A stretch of DNA of 7,516 nucleotides, taken from NCBI GenBank assembly GCA_903953145.1, contig CAJBIL010000192.1, positions 1 to 7,516 on the forward strand, given 5' to 3'. This stretch comes from an uncultured beta proteobacterium (lineage in GTDB: Bacteria > Pseudomonadota > Gammaproteobacteria > Burkholderiales > Rhodocyclaceae). The position numbers and the translations under genes were made by a program. The notes beneath the pieces were generated by a model. The model saw only the letters and a program-made list of their open reading frames with translations, did no database searches and was not told where the DNA came from. Shown piece by piece: positions 1 to 6,672 of the stretch. Position 1 is the stretch's first letter. Each line of letters starts with the position of its first letter.

Positions 1-395
1 CCGTTTTCGTAACGCAGATTTATCGCCAATCCGTCAAATTTGAGCTCGGAGGCGTATTCGATCGGCGGCTCGCTCTCGGCCAGTTGCAGTTCGAGGCGCA
101 CCCGTGCGTCGAAGGCAAAAGCGCCGCTCGCCTCAATATCGGTTTCGGTACGAATCGACAGCATCGGCAAGGCATGGCGCACCGCCGGGAATAGATCGAG
201 CGGTTTGCCGCCTACGCGCTGCGTGGGTGAATCGAGCGTGGCGAGTTCGGGATGTTCGGCTTCAATCGACTGCAATTCGCGGAACAGCCGGTCGTATTCG
301 GCATCCGGAATCAGCGGCGCATCGAGGACGTAATACTGGTGGTTATGCTTTTCCAGCTCGGCCCGCAGCGCACGGGCGCGTTCGACAATGCTCAT
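1..395 (-). CDS. ligA: NAD-dependent DNA ligase LigA, N-terminal part (cut by window edge)
   Basis: LigA seals nicks in duplex DNA during replication and repair, using NAD+ to adenylate an active-site lysine. About 131 N-terminal residues are visible; the rest lies beyond position 1. The N-terminal Ia (NMN-binding) domain shows the family motifs HQYYVLD and DAEYDRL, followed by SPTQRVGG, PMLSI and the start of the adenylation domain. The nucleotidyl-transfer motif ELKFDGLA is present, with the catalytic lysine at residue 119 (codon at 39-41), matching K115 of E. coli LigA. The ATG at 393-395 follows the zipA stop codon after one base. It has no good Shine-Dalgarno of its own, so translation is probably coupled to zipA. 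This is the last visible gene of the smc-zipA-ligA block. Identity is secure from the motifs; completeness cannot be judged. Confidence 0.97.
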   Translation of the reverse strand, partial: MSIVERARALRAELEKHNHQYYVLDAPLIPDAEYDRLFRELQSIEAEHPELATLDSPTQRVGGKPLDLFPAVRHALPMLSIRTETDIEASGAFAFDARVRLELQLAESEPPIEYASELKFDGLAINLRYEN

Positions 396-396
396 T

Positions 397-1713
397 TCAA
401 GAAAATAGACGCAAGGCCAGTGGCCCGCCGGCCGGCAAATTACGCGTCGCCATCACCGATTGATACTGTGCGACCTGACGGCGAATCGGCTCGAGTGCGC
501 CTTCCGAGAGCGGACGGCGATTGTCATCGACCAGCGCGCCGTGCAGCGCTTCGGCAAAACGTCGCGCCAGATCGAGCATCTGGTTGAACACGCGATCCCC
601 GTGCGCAACCCGAGGCACATCGAGCAGGAAGGTCACGCCGTGCGTACTCATTGACTTCATCGACTCAGCCGAGAAACCCGGGGCTTCATGATTGGTTAAA
701 ACGTAAAGTACCTGCCCTTCATCATCCAGACGGACAAAGCGACCGTCAGCATCCAGTGCCATGCCAGCGGCTTCAGCCAGCGCGCGCAGCTTGGTTCCCG
801 CGAAAGTTTGCCCCTGGCTGATGACGTTGATACCGATCTGGATGTCGACGCCGGCGCAGAATTGATCGAGCTGCGCAGCGGCCTCCAGCGCGGGCTGGCG
901 CGGTGGCAAATCAGCCACCGCCATCAGTTCATCCGCCAGATCCTGCATGGCAATATGAAATACCGAGAGGTCGTTATCACGCGCCGGACCGTGCCGGTCA
1001 ACCAGCTGTAATCCCGCACGAATCCGCCGGTACTCGCCATTCTCGGCATCAATGATCGGCTCCCATTCACGCGTGCGTTCGTTATAGCCGATCCAATGTA
1101 CGGGCTTACGCACACGCGCCAGAACATCGCGCTGTGATTCAAGAATCTGGTAAGCAGGTGCCGGTTCGATAGCCTCGAACGCGGCAATGTAGTCAATGAC
1201 CGGCGAAAGAAGATGGAGCGGTGGCGCGCAATCTTTTGCCTCTTTGCTCTCCTTGCTTTCATCGCCCGTTCGTGTGACAGGCACAACAGGTAGCGGGGTT
1301 GACGAAACCGGGCGAGAATCACGTGACTCAATTTCCGGCTCGACTAACAATGTGTCTGCCGCCATAGTCGGCTCTTCGCGTTGCGGATCAGCACGCAGTG
1401 AGGGTTCGAGGCGCTCGGCAACCTGCTGCGACTCAACAGGTGGCGAATGGGGCGCAACCGGTAAATCATCAACCTCAGGCAAAGCATTCAGCGCATCTAC
1501 CTTTTCTGCATCTCCGGCATCGCCCGCATGTTGAAGCGGCGCATCAAATGCGTCAGCCGGCGCTGGCTCGCTGAGCAGCACATCGTTATGCCTTGAGTTG
1601 AGCAACTGCTCGGCAATTTTCCGGTGTTTGTGCTCCTGCCATTTGTTGTAGGCCAGTACCCCCACGACTGCGGCAGCACCGAGGCTGATCAATCCTATCT
1701 GCAGTTCGGTCAT
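397..1713 (-). CDS. zipA: Cell division protein ZipA (FtsZ-ring membrane anchor), extended form
   Basis: ZipA tethers FtsZ polymers to the inner membrane at the division site. One N-terminal membrane segment (about residues 6-25, LISLGAAAVVGVLAY) is followed by a basic patch (KWQEHKHRK) and a Pro/Glu/Asp-rich linker to about residue 170. The canonical ZipA C-terminal domain lies near residues 289-425, with landmarks GVTFLLDVPR and LVDDNRRPLS, and the protein ends in a PAGGPLALRLFS tail. At about 438 residues it is well over the 328 of E. coli ZipA. Much of the excess is a conserved-looking module at about 172-275 that resembles a second, degenerate ZipA fold. Two ATGs compete, at 1719 and 1713. 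I chose 1713 because TAGGA (1720-1724), formed partly by the smc stop codon, sits 6 bases before it but abuts the upstream ATG. The resulting MTELQ start is also the usual one I know for this family. Residue numbers here count from the ATG at 1719. Confidence 0.93.
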   Translation of the reverse strand: MTELQIGLISLGAAAVVGVLAYNKWQEHKHRKIAEQLLNSRHNDVLLSEPAPADAFDAPLQHAGDAGDAEKVDALNALPEVDDLPVAPHSPPVESQQVAERLEPSLRADPQREEPTMAADTLLVEPEIESRDSRPVSSTPLPVVPVTRTGDESKESKEAKDCAPPLHLLSPVIDYIAAFEAIEPAPAYQILESQRDVLARVRKPVHWIGYNERTREWEPIIDAENGEYRRIRAGLQLVDRHGPARDNDLSVFHIAMQDLADELMAVADLPPRQPALEAAAQLDQFCAGVDIQIGINVISQGQTFAGTKLRALAEAAGMALDADGRFVRLDDEGQVLYVLTNHEAPGFSAESMKSMSTHGVTFLLDVPRVAHGDRVFNQMLDLARRFAEALHGALVDDNRRPLSEGALEPIRRQVAQYQSVMATRNLPAGGPLALRLFS

Positions 1714-1721
1714 TTCCATTC

Positions 1722-4700
1722 CTAAACGAGTTGCTCGCGCATACGCAGCGCTTCTTCCATGTCGACTTCGACGATGCGCGAGACGCCGGATTCCTGCATG
1801 GTCACGCCGACCAGCTGCTGGGCCATCTCCATCGCGATCTTGTTGTGGCTGATGAACAAAAACTGCGTGTTATTTGACATACGCCGAACCATATCGCAAA
1901 AACGCTCGGTATTGGTATCGTCCAGCGGCGCATCCACCTCATCGAGCAGACAGAAGGGCGCCGGATTAAGCTGAAACATCGAAAACACCAGCGCAATGGC
2001 GGTTAATGCCTTCTCACCGCCGGAGAGCAGATGAATCGTTGAATTCTTCTTGCCGGGCGGCTGCGCCATCACCTGCACGCCGGCATCGAGAATCTCGTCG
2101 CCGGTCATGATCAGCCGGGCTTCACCACCGCCAAAAAGAATCGGGAACAACTCGCCAAAGCTGCGATTCACCGAGTCGTAAGTGCTCTGCAAAAGATCAC
2201 GCGTTTCACGGTCGATACGGCGGATGGCGTTTTCCAGTGTTTCCATCGCCTCGGTCAGATCTTCTGATTGCGCATCGAGATAGCCTTTGCGCTCGCGGGC
2301 CGACTCAAGCTCCTCAAGCGCCGCGAGGTTAACCGCGCCGAGCGCCTCAATCGAACGTTGCAGCGCGCTAATGCCGCTTTGCAGCGGGCCAACACGCGCC
2401 CCTGCCAACTCGCTGGACAGCAACTGCTCATTGGCCTGCATATCCGCCAACTGCTGGGCAAACTGATCAAAGTTAAGGCTGGCTGCCTGTGCCTTGAGCT
2501 TGAGCTCACCGATCCGCTCGCGCTGCGGATTCAAACTCTGTTCAACCTTCATGCGCTGCTCTTCGAGCGCACGCAGGGCATTCGTTGCGGCTTCCAGTGC
2601 ATCGCGCGTCGCCGCCAGCGCATGCTCACGGGCCACACGGTGCGCCAGCGCTTCCTGCAACTTCGGCTCAAGATCCTCGGCCTGCATGGCGCCGGCGTTA
2701 TCCGCACACCGTGCCAGCTCTTCGATCACTCGCTCAAGCTGCTTGCCCGCCAGCGCGCGGTTGCTCGCCAGTTCCTCAAGCTTGTTGCGGCACTCACGCT
2801 GCGAGAACTGCGCCTCACGCAACTCACGCTCAACGGCGTTAACCTGCTCACGCTCGTCCCGCAGCGCGCGCTCGGCCTGCTCCAAACGCGCCCTGGCGAC
2901 CGACATCACGGCCTGTAGCTGTGCCACTTGCTCGCGCTGCACTTCAATGGCCTCATCGGCAATCAACAGGCGTTCGCTTTCGCCCTCTTCCTCGGCGGTC
3001 ATTTCAGCCAGACTGGCATCGATCTGCGCCTGCCGCTCACGAAAGCGATCCAGCGCCTGCGATAATTTGAGGGTTTCAACCTGAATGGCGTGCGCCCGGT
3101 TCTGCAAGTCTTCGAGGTGCTTGCGCGCCTCCTGCAAAGCATTCTGGGCATCGACCATACGCGTTTCGACCTCGGCCAGCCGGGCCTGCGCCAATTCAAC
3201 CAGCGCGTCGCGTTGCGCGATCAGGCCGGCGAGTTCCTCAATCTCGCGCTGCCGCTCCAGCAGACCATGCTCACCAGCATCCGGCGCAAACAGGGTGACG
3301 CTCTGCCGGCTGACGATATCGCCGCCCGGTGTGACGTAACAGGCACTAGCGGAGAGTTCGTTACGCTGCGCCAGTGCGGCCGACAGGTGGGGCGCCGTCA
3401 ACACTTCGCCGAGCCAGTCGGCAAGAATCACCGCCAGTTTGGGATCGTCACAACGGATACGCGCCAGCAAACGATCTTCATGGCTTTGTACTGCCACCTC
3501 TTCCAACCCTGCCGCCGGTAACAGCAAGGTCAGTTTTTTGCCGGGCCGATCCTTACTCCATGCGGCATCCGGCGCATCGGCTGTCAACGCGCCAAGACGC
3601 TCGCGCAACAGCGCCTCGACCGCAGATTCCCAGCCGGCTTCAACGTGCAGTGATTTCCACAACGGCTGGCGATGCTCAAGGTGATGCCGACGCAACCAGT
3701 CGCCGAGCTTTCCATCGTCCTGAACACGGCGCTGTAGCTGCTCCAGCGCGGTACGCCGGGCATGTGCCTCGGCCCGTTCTTTTTGCGTATGCTGGACTTC
3801 GGCCAGCACCTCGCGCCGTTGTTGCTCAAACTGCGGCAGCGCCTGTTGCTGAGCGGCCTGCGTAGCCTGCGCCCCGGCGATCCGCTCGCGCAGTGCCGCC
3901 AGCTCTTCCTGCTTGAATTCAAATTCGGCATGATCGGGCACCGGCAACGCCTCGCGCTCCAGCGCCAGCCGTTCGCGCCGCCCGGCGATGATCTGCAACG
4001 AACGCTGAGCATGGCCGCGATTGGCCTGCTCGACCTGCAAACGCTGCTCGGCCTGGGCAATCCCGGCGCGCTGGCGATTAACCTCTTCCTGCGCATTGGC
4101 GTGCGCGTCCTCGGCCAGCGGCAAGCGTTCCTGTTGCGCCTCCAGGCGCATTTCGCTCTGCTCGACGCGATCATCGGAAAGCGTCAGAAGATCCTGCCAG
4201 CGCGCATCGTCGGCAGCCAGCTTTGCGGCCTGCGCCTGCCAGTGCGCCTTGTCGTCGGTGAGTTGAGCGAGGCGGGTTTCGTATTCACGCTGCGATTCAC
4301 GCCGATGGCGAATCTCGGCTTCAAGGCGCGCCACTTCTGCATTGGCAGTGAACAATGCGCTTTGTGCGCTGTGCAAGCCGTCACTCGCCATGAAGTGGCC
4401 TTCACGCGCTTCTTCAAGCCGTGCTTCCGTCTCCCGCAGCGCGGCCGTCTGCGCTTCGAGATCAATCGAGGCGCGCTCGACTTCGCCCTGTAAACGCTCA
4501 CGCTCAGCCTGTGCATCGTTGCGCCGGAGCAGCGAAAGCAGTTGCTGCTTGCGCGTCAGATCATCGTTGTACTGGCGATACTGGCGCGCTACGGCAGCCT
4601 GCGCTTCCAGTCGCTCCATCTGCGCGCCAAGTTCAAGGCGAATATCCTCAACGCGGGTCAGATTTTCACGCGTATCGGCGATCCGGCTTTCCGTCTCCTT

Positions 4701-5231
4701 GCGCCGCTCCTTGTACTTGGTAACGCCAGCCGCTTCTTCGAGGAACACGCGCAGCTCATCCGGCTTGGCCTCGATGATCCGCGAGATCGTCCCCTGCCCG
4801 ATGATGGCGTAAGCGCGCGGCCCAAGGCCGGTACCGAGAAACAGATCGGTGATGTCCTTGCGCCGGACGTGCAGGTTATTAATGTAATACTCGGATTGCC
4901 CGGTGCGCGTCAGCAGGCGTTTGACCGACAACTCGGCGTACTGCGACCACTGGCCGGCAATGCGCCCGAGCGAATTGTCGAACACCAGCTCGACCGCCGC
5001 GCGTGACACCGGTTTGCGTGTCGACGAGCCATTGAAAATCACATCCTGCATCGACTCGCCGCGCAGTTCGGAAGCTTTCGACTCGCCCAGCACCCAGCGC
5101 ACGGCATCCATCACATTGGATTTGCCGCAGCCATTGGGGCCAACCACACCCACCAGTTGCCCGGGCAAGGCAATGGTGGTCGGATCGACAAAAGATTTGA
5201 AACCGGCGAGTTTGAGCTTGGTCAGACGCAT
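1722..5231 (-). CDS. smc: Chromosome segregation ATPase SMC
   Basis: SMC is the ATPase of the bacterial condensin SMC-ScpAB, which extrudes and organises DNA loops so that sister chromosomes separate. The 1169-residue length is normal for the family. The N-terminal head starts MRLTKLKLAGFKSF and carries Walker A GPNGCGKS (31-38) and the Q-loop glutamine in IIGQG (Q146). A long coiled coil rich in Glu, Arg, Gln and Ala runs from about 170 to 510. A hinge spans about 520-650, starting near LHVEAGWESAVEALL, followed by a returning coiled coil. The C-terminal head has the signature LLSGGEKAL (from 1068), Walker B CLLDEVDAPLDD with D1097 and E1098, and the H-loop histidine in ISHNK (H1129). All ATPase residues are intact. 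The ATG is the canonical family start, but no clear Shine-Dalgarno precedes it. The stop TAG lies 8 bases before the preferred zipA start. scpA and scpB are not in the window. Confidence 0.98.
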   Translation of the reverse strand: MRLTKLKLAGFKSFVDPTTIALPGQLVGVVGPNGCGKSNVMDAVRWVLGESKASELRGESMQDVIFNGSSTRKPVSRAAVELVFDNSLGRIAGQWSQYAELSVKRLLTRTGQSEYYINNLHVRRKDITDLFLGTGLGPRAYAIIGQGTISRIIEAKPDELRVFLEEAAGVTKYKERRKETESRIADTRENLTRVEDIRLELGAQMERLEAQAAVARQYRQYNDDLTRKQQLLSLLRRNDAQAERERLQGEVERASIDLEAQTAALRETEARLEEAREGHFMASDGLHSAQSALFTANAEVARLEAEIRHRRESQREYETRLAQLTDDKAHWQAQAAKLAADDARWQDLLTLSDDRVEQSEMRLEAQQERLPLAEDAHANAQEEVNRQRAGIAQAEQRLQVEQANRGHAQRSLQIIAGRRERLALEREALPVPDHAEFEFKQEELAALRERIAGAQATQAAQQQALPQFEQQRREVLAEVQHTQKERAEAHARRTALEQLQRRVQDDGKLGDWLRRHHLEHRQPLWKSLHVEAGWESAVEALLRERLGALTADAPDAAWSKDRPGKKLTLLLPAAGLEEVAVQSHEDRLLARIRCDDPKLAVILADWLGEVLTAPHLSAALAQRNELSASACYVTPGGDIVSRQSVTLFAPDAGEHGLLERQREIEELAGLIAQRDALVELAQARLAEVETRMVDAQNALQEARKHLEDLQNRAHAIQVETLKLSQALDRFRERQAQIDASLAEMTAEEEGESERLLIADEAIEVQREQVAQLQAVMSVARARLEQAERALRDEREQVNAVERELREAQFSQRECRNKLEELASNRALAGKQLERVIEELARCADNAGAMQAEDLEPKLQEALAHRVAREHALAATRDALEAATNALRALEEQRMKVEQSLNPQRERIGELKLKAQAASLNFDQFAQQLADMQANEQLLSSELAGARVGPLQSGISALQRSIEALGAVNLAALEELESARERKGYLDAQSEDLTEAMETLENAIRRIDRETRDLLQSTYDSVNRSFGELFPILFGGGEARLIMTGDEILDAGVQVMAQPPGKKNSTIHLLSGGEKALTAIALVFSMFQLNPAPFCLLDEVDAPLDDTNTERFCDMVRRMSNNTQFLFISHNKIAMEMAQQLVGVTMQESGVSRIVEVDMEEALRMREQLV

Positions 5232-5329
5232 GAAGTTGGTTGATGGCGGTTAGGGCCGGGGTTTGCGCTAAAAGCGAGGAATCTACCCTGCAAGCCTTGT
5301 ATGACGAAGCACTGGTCAAATTGGGCGCT

Positions 5330-5335
5330 TATAAT
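5330..5335 (+). promoter_or_regulatory. Candidate -10 box of the queF promoter
   Basis: A perfect TATAAT hexamer lies 30 bases before the queF ATG in the divergent smc/queF intergenic region. No convincing -35 hexamer occurs at 16-18 bases upstream and there is no TGn extension, so the assignment rests on the -10 box and its position alone. Transcription from it would give a 5' leader of roughly 20-25 bases, too short for a preQ1 riboswitch. I found no comparably good promoter for smc on the opposite strand. Confidence 0.45.
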
Positions 5336-5365
5336 AACATTTTGCCTGCCCGATTCGGACTGACC

Positions 5366-5785
5366 ATGACCACCCAGCCTGCCAAAACACTCGAAACCTT
5401 CCCCAACCCTGCCCCGCAGCGCGATTTCCACATTCACATGGAAATCCCCGAATTTACCTGTTTATGCCCGAAAACCGGGCAACCCGACTTCGCCACACTG
5501 ATTCTCGACTACATCCCCGATCAAGCCTGTGTCGAATTGAAGAGCCTCAAGCTCTACATGTGGTCATTCCGCGATGAAGGCTGTTTCCACGAAGCAGTGA
5601 CCAATCGCATCCTCGATGATCTGGTGCAAGCCACCCAACCACGCTACATGCGGCTGACCGCCAGGTTTTATGTGCGCGGCGGCATTTTCACCAACGTCGT
5701 TGCCGAACATCGCAAAGAAGGCTGGCAGCCCGCCCCCAAAGTCGAACTCGCTGCATTCGACATCCAATCCAACACGCGAGGCTGA
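5366..5785 (+). CDS. queF: NADPH-dependent 7-cyano-7-deazaguanine (preQ0) reductase QueF, short type
   Basis: QueF reduces the nitrile of preQ0 to the primary amine of preQ1 with two NADPH in the cytosol, the last step before the base is inserted into tRNA for queuosine. The 139-residue protein is the single-domain (B. subtilis-like) T-fold type rather than the double-length E. coli type. The catalytic cysteine that forms the thioimide is C34 in LCPKTGQPD, with the proton-donor aspartate at D41. The QueF family motif ELKSLKLYMWSFR spans 57-69, and FHE (H75, E76) gives the substrate-binding His/Glu pair. The Cys-to-Asp and Cys-to-Glu spacings equal those of the B. subtilis enzyme (C55, D62, E97). 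A modest GGA at 5357-5359 serves the ATG at 5366. The frame is open further upstream to 5240, but that stretch crosses the candidate promoter and is not QueF-like. The gene leads a two-gene unit. Confidence 0.97.
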   Translation: MTTQPAKTLETFPNPAPQRDFHIHMEIPEFTCLCPKTGQPDFATLILDYIPDQACVELKSLKLYMWSFRDEGCFHEAVTNRILDDLVQATQPRYMRLTARFYVRGGIFTNVVAEHRKEGWQPAPKVELAAFDIQSNTRG

Positions 5786-5789
5786 ACCC

Positions 5790-6509
5790 ATGACGCTCCA
5801 GGCACAACTTCCAGACAACCAGCTTGACCGTCTTGAAACCCTGCTCGACGACCCGGCATTGCCCGAGGCCATGCGCCTTGACGAAATTCAGGGCTATCTC
5901 TGCGCGGCGCTCTGTGGCCCGTTCCAGATCCCCGCAGAAGAATGGCTGGCCGATGTGCTGGGCAGTGAAGCCGCGCTGGAAACCGACGCCGGCCGCGAAG
6001 CCGCCCAACTGCTGCGCGAATTTGCCGTCGTGCTCGAAGCCGAACTGGCACGCGGCGAGCCGCCCGTCCTCCTGCTCTATGCCAAAGAGGACAGCGAAGG
6101 CAGCGAAGACGCGCCGAGTGACTACGTCCCCTGGTGCCAGGCCTACCTGCAAGGCGTCGACGCCGCTGAAGAAGACTGGTTCGAGTATCTCGGTGAAGAA
6201 GAAGGCAAAGAGGACAGCGAGGAAATCACCTATCTCGACGAACGCCTCTTCCCGCTCATGCTGCTCACCGGCGAAGCCGAAGCCGCAGCCCGCGAGCACG
6301 GCGAAGAATGGCCGGAAGGCGAAGAACGTGCGCAGATGGAAAGCGACTGCGAAGAAGAGCTACCCCAGGCCATCACCGACATCTACCGCTTCTGGGTTGC
6401 CAAACGCGGCATCAAAACCATCCGCCGCGATGCCGCAAAAGTCGGCCGCAATGATCCATGCACCTGCGGCAGTGGAAAAAAATTCAAGCAGTGCTGCGGG
6501 GCAAGCTAA
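5790..6509 (+). CDS. UPF0149/YecA-like family protein with C-terminal SEC-C zinc motif
   Basis: The molecular role is not established from sequence. The 239-residue protein has an N-terminal part typical of the UPF0149 (YecA/YgfB) family, with landmarks LDEIQGYLCAALCGP (about 30-44), EEWL (50-53) and the aromatic stretch WCQAYLQGV (115-123). A strongly acidic middle, rich in Glu and Asp, spans about 100-190. A short basic segment (AKRGIKTIRR) then leads to a SEC-C motif, NDPCTCGSGKKFKQCCG, where C224, C226, C235 and C236 should bind zinc. SEC-C motifs in SecA and SecB-interacting proteins act in protein or ribosome contacts, but no partner can be inferred here. GAGG at 5778-5781 lies 8 bases before the ATG, inside the end of queF. 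The 4-base gap to queF indicates one transcript. The frame is open back to 5670, but only within queF, so the ATG at 5790 is preferred. No queuosine role is implied beyond neighbourhood. Confidence 0.92.
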   Translation: MTLQAQLPDNQLDRLETLLDDPALPEAMRLDEIQGYLCAALCGPFQIPAEEWLADVLGSEAALETDAGREAAQLLREFAVVLEAELARGEPPVLLLYAKEDSEGSEDAPSDYVPWCQAYLQGVDAAEEDWFEYLGEEEGKEDSEEITYLDERLFPLMLLTGEAEAAAREHGEEWPEGEERAQMESDCEEELPQAITDIYRFWVAKRGIKTIRRDAAKVGRNDPCTCGSGKKFKQCCGAS

Positions 6510-6564
6510 GGTTAAAACCGGCAAACCGGCCTGGAAGGCGCGCCAGATGGCGATCTAGCGAATG

Positions 6565-6603
6565 ATGCCCGGAGAAGCGCACGGCTATTGGCTCTCCGGG
6601 CAT
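6565..6603. repeat. Perfect 11-bp inverted repeat in convergent intergenic region; possible terminator stem
   Basis: ATGCCCGGAGA (6565-6575) and its exact reverse complement TCTCCGGGCAT (6593-6603) flank a 17-base spacer. The transcript would form a GC-rich 11-bp hairpin on either strand, about 55 bases past the stop of the SEC-C gene. There is no U-tract directly after the stem on either strand, so it is not a textbook intrinsic terminator. It could be a Rho-type or 3'-end-protecting stem serving one or both convergent transcripts. The repeat is certain; the function is inferred. Confidence 0.75.
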
Positions 6604-6638
6604 ACCTTTGAAGATGGCCGTATTGATTGGCTTGCAGG

Positions 6639-6672
6639 GCAGGCGATGTTTTTATAACGTTACATCGCCTGC
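6639..6672. repeat. Perfect 11-bp inverted repeat overlapping the stop codon of the dsbA-family gene
   Basis: GCAGGCGATGT (6639-6649) and ACATCGCCTGC (6662-6672) are exact reverse complements around a 12-base AT-rich spacer, TTTTATAACGTT. Read on the minus strand, the first arm encodes the final residues (QAM) of the dsbA-family protein and runs into its TAA stop at 6660-6662. The second arm lies just past the gene. The hairpin could terminate or stabilise the minus-strand transcript, but no U-tract follows the stem on either strand. Together with the repeat at 6565-6603, this makes two separate perfect 11-bp stems in about 110 bases. Confidence 0.75.

Noticed and set aside
3762..4493. Long plus-strand reading frame (243 codons) opposite smc, and similar ones at 2268-2918 and 2494-3084
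   Set aside because: They are antisense to the intact smc coding sequence, have Arg/Leu/Ser-heavy compositions typical of shadow frames, and show no recognisable motifs.
5240..5365. In-frame upstream extension of queF to an ATG at 5240
   Set aside because: The extension crosses the TATAAT box and the smc upstream region, is not QueF-like, and the ATG at 5366 gives the normal length for the short family.
5336..5365. A preQ1 riboswitch ahead of queF
   Set aside because: Only about 30 bases lie between the candidate -10 and the start codon, and no preQ1 aptamer pattern (GC hairpin followed by an A-rich tail) is visible. The small CCGATTCGG palindrome at 5350-5358 is too short to count.
5670..5789. 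Upstream extension of the SEC-C gene to an ATG at 5670
   Set aside because: It would lie entirely within queF in another frame; the ATG at 5790 has a good GAGG ribosome site and gives the family-like N-terminus.
5688..6299. 203-codon minus-strand frame opposite the SEC-C gene, and a 244-codon plus-strand frame at 5824-6558
   Set aside because: Both are shadows of the strongly biased Glu/Ala-rich SEC-C coding sequence; the real frame carries the complete zinc motif.
6537..6544. GGCGCGCC palindrome just after the SEC-C gene
   Set aside because: An 8-bp GC-only palindrome is expected by chance in GC-rich DNA, and the flanking 4-bp CTGG/CCAG pairing is too weak for a terminator.
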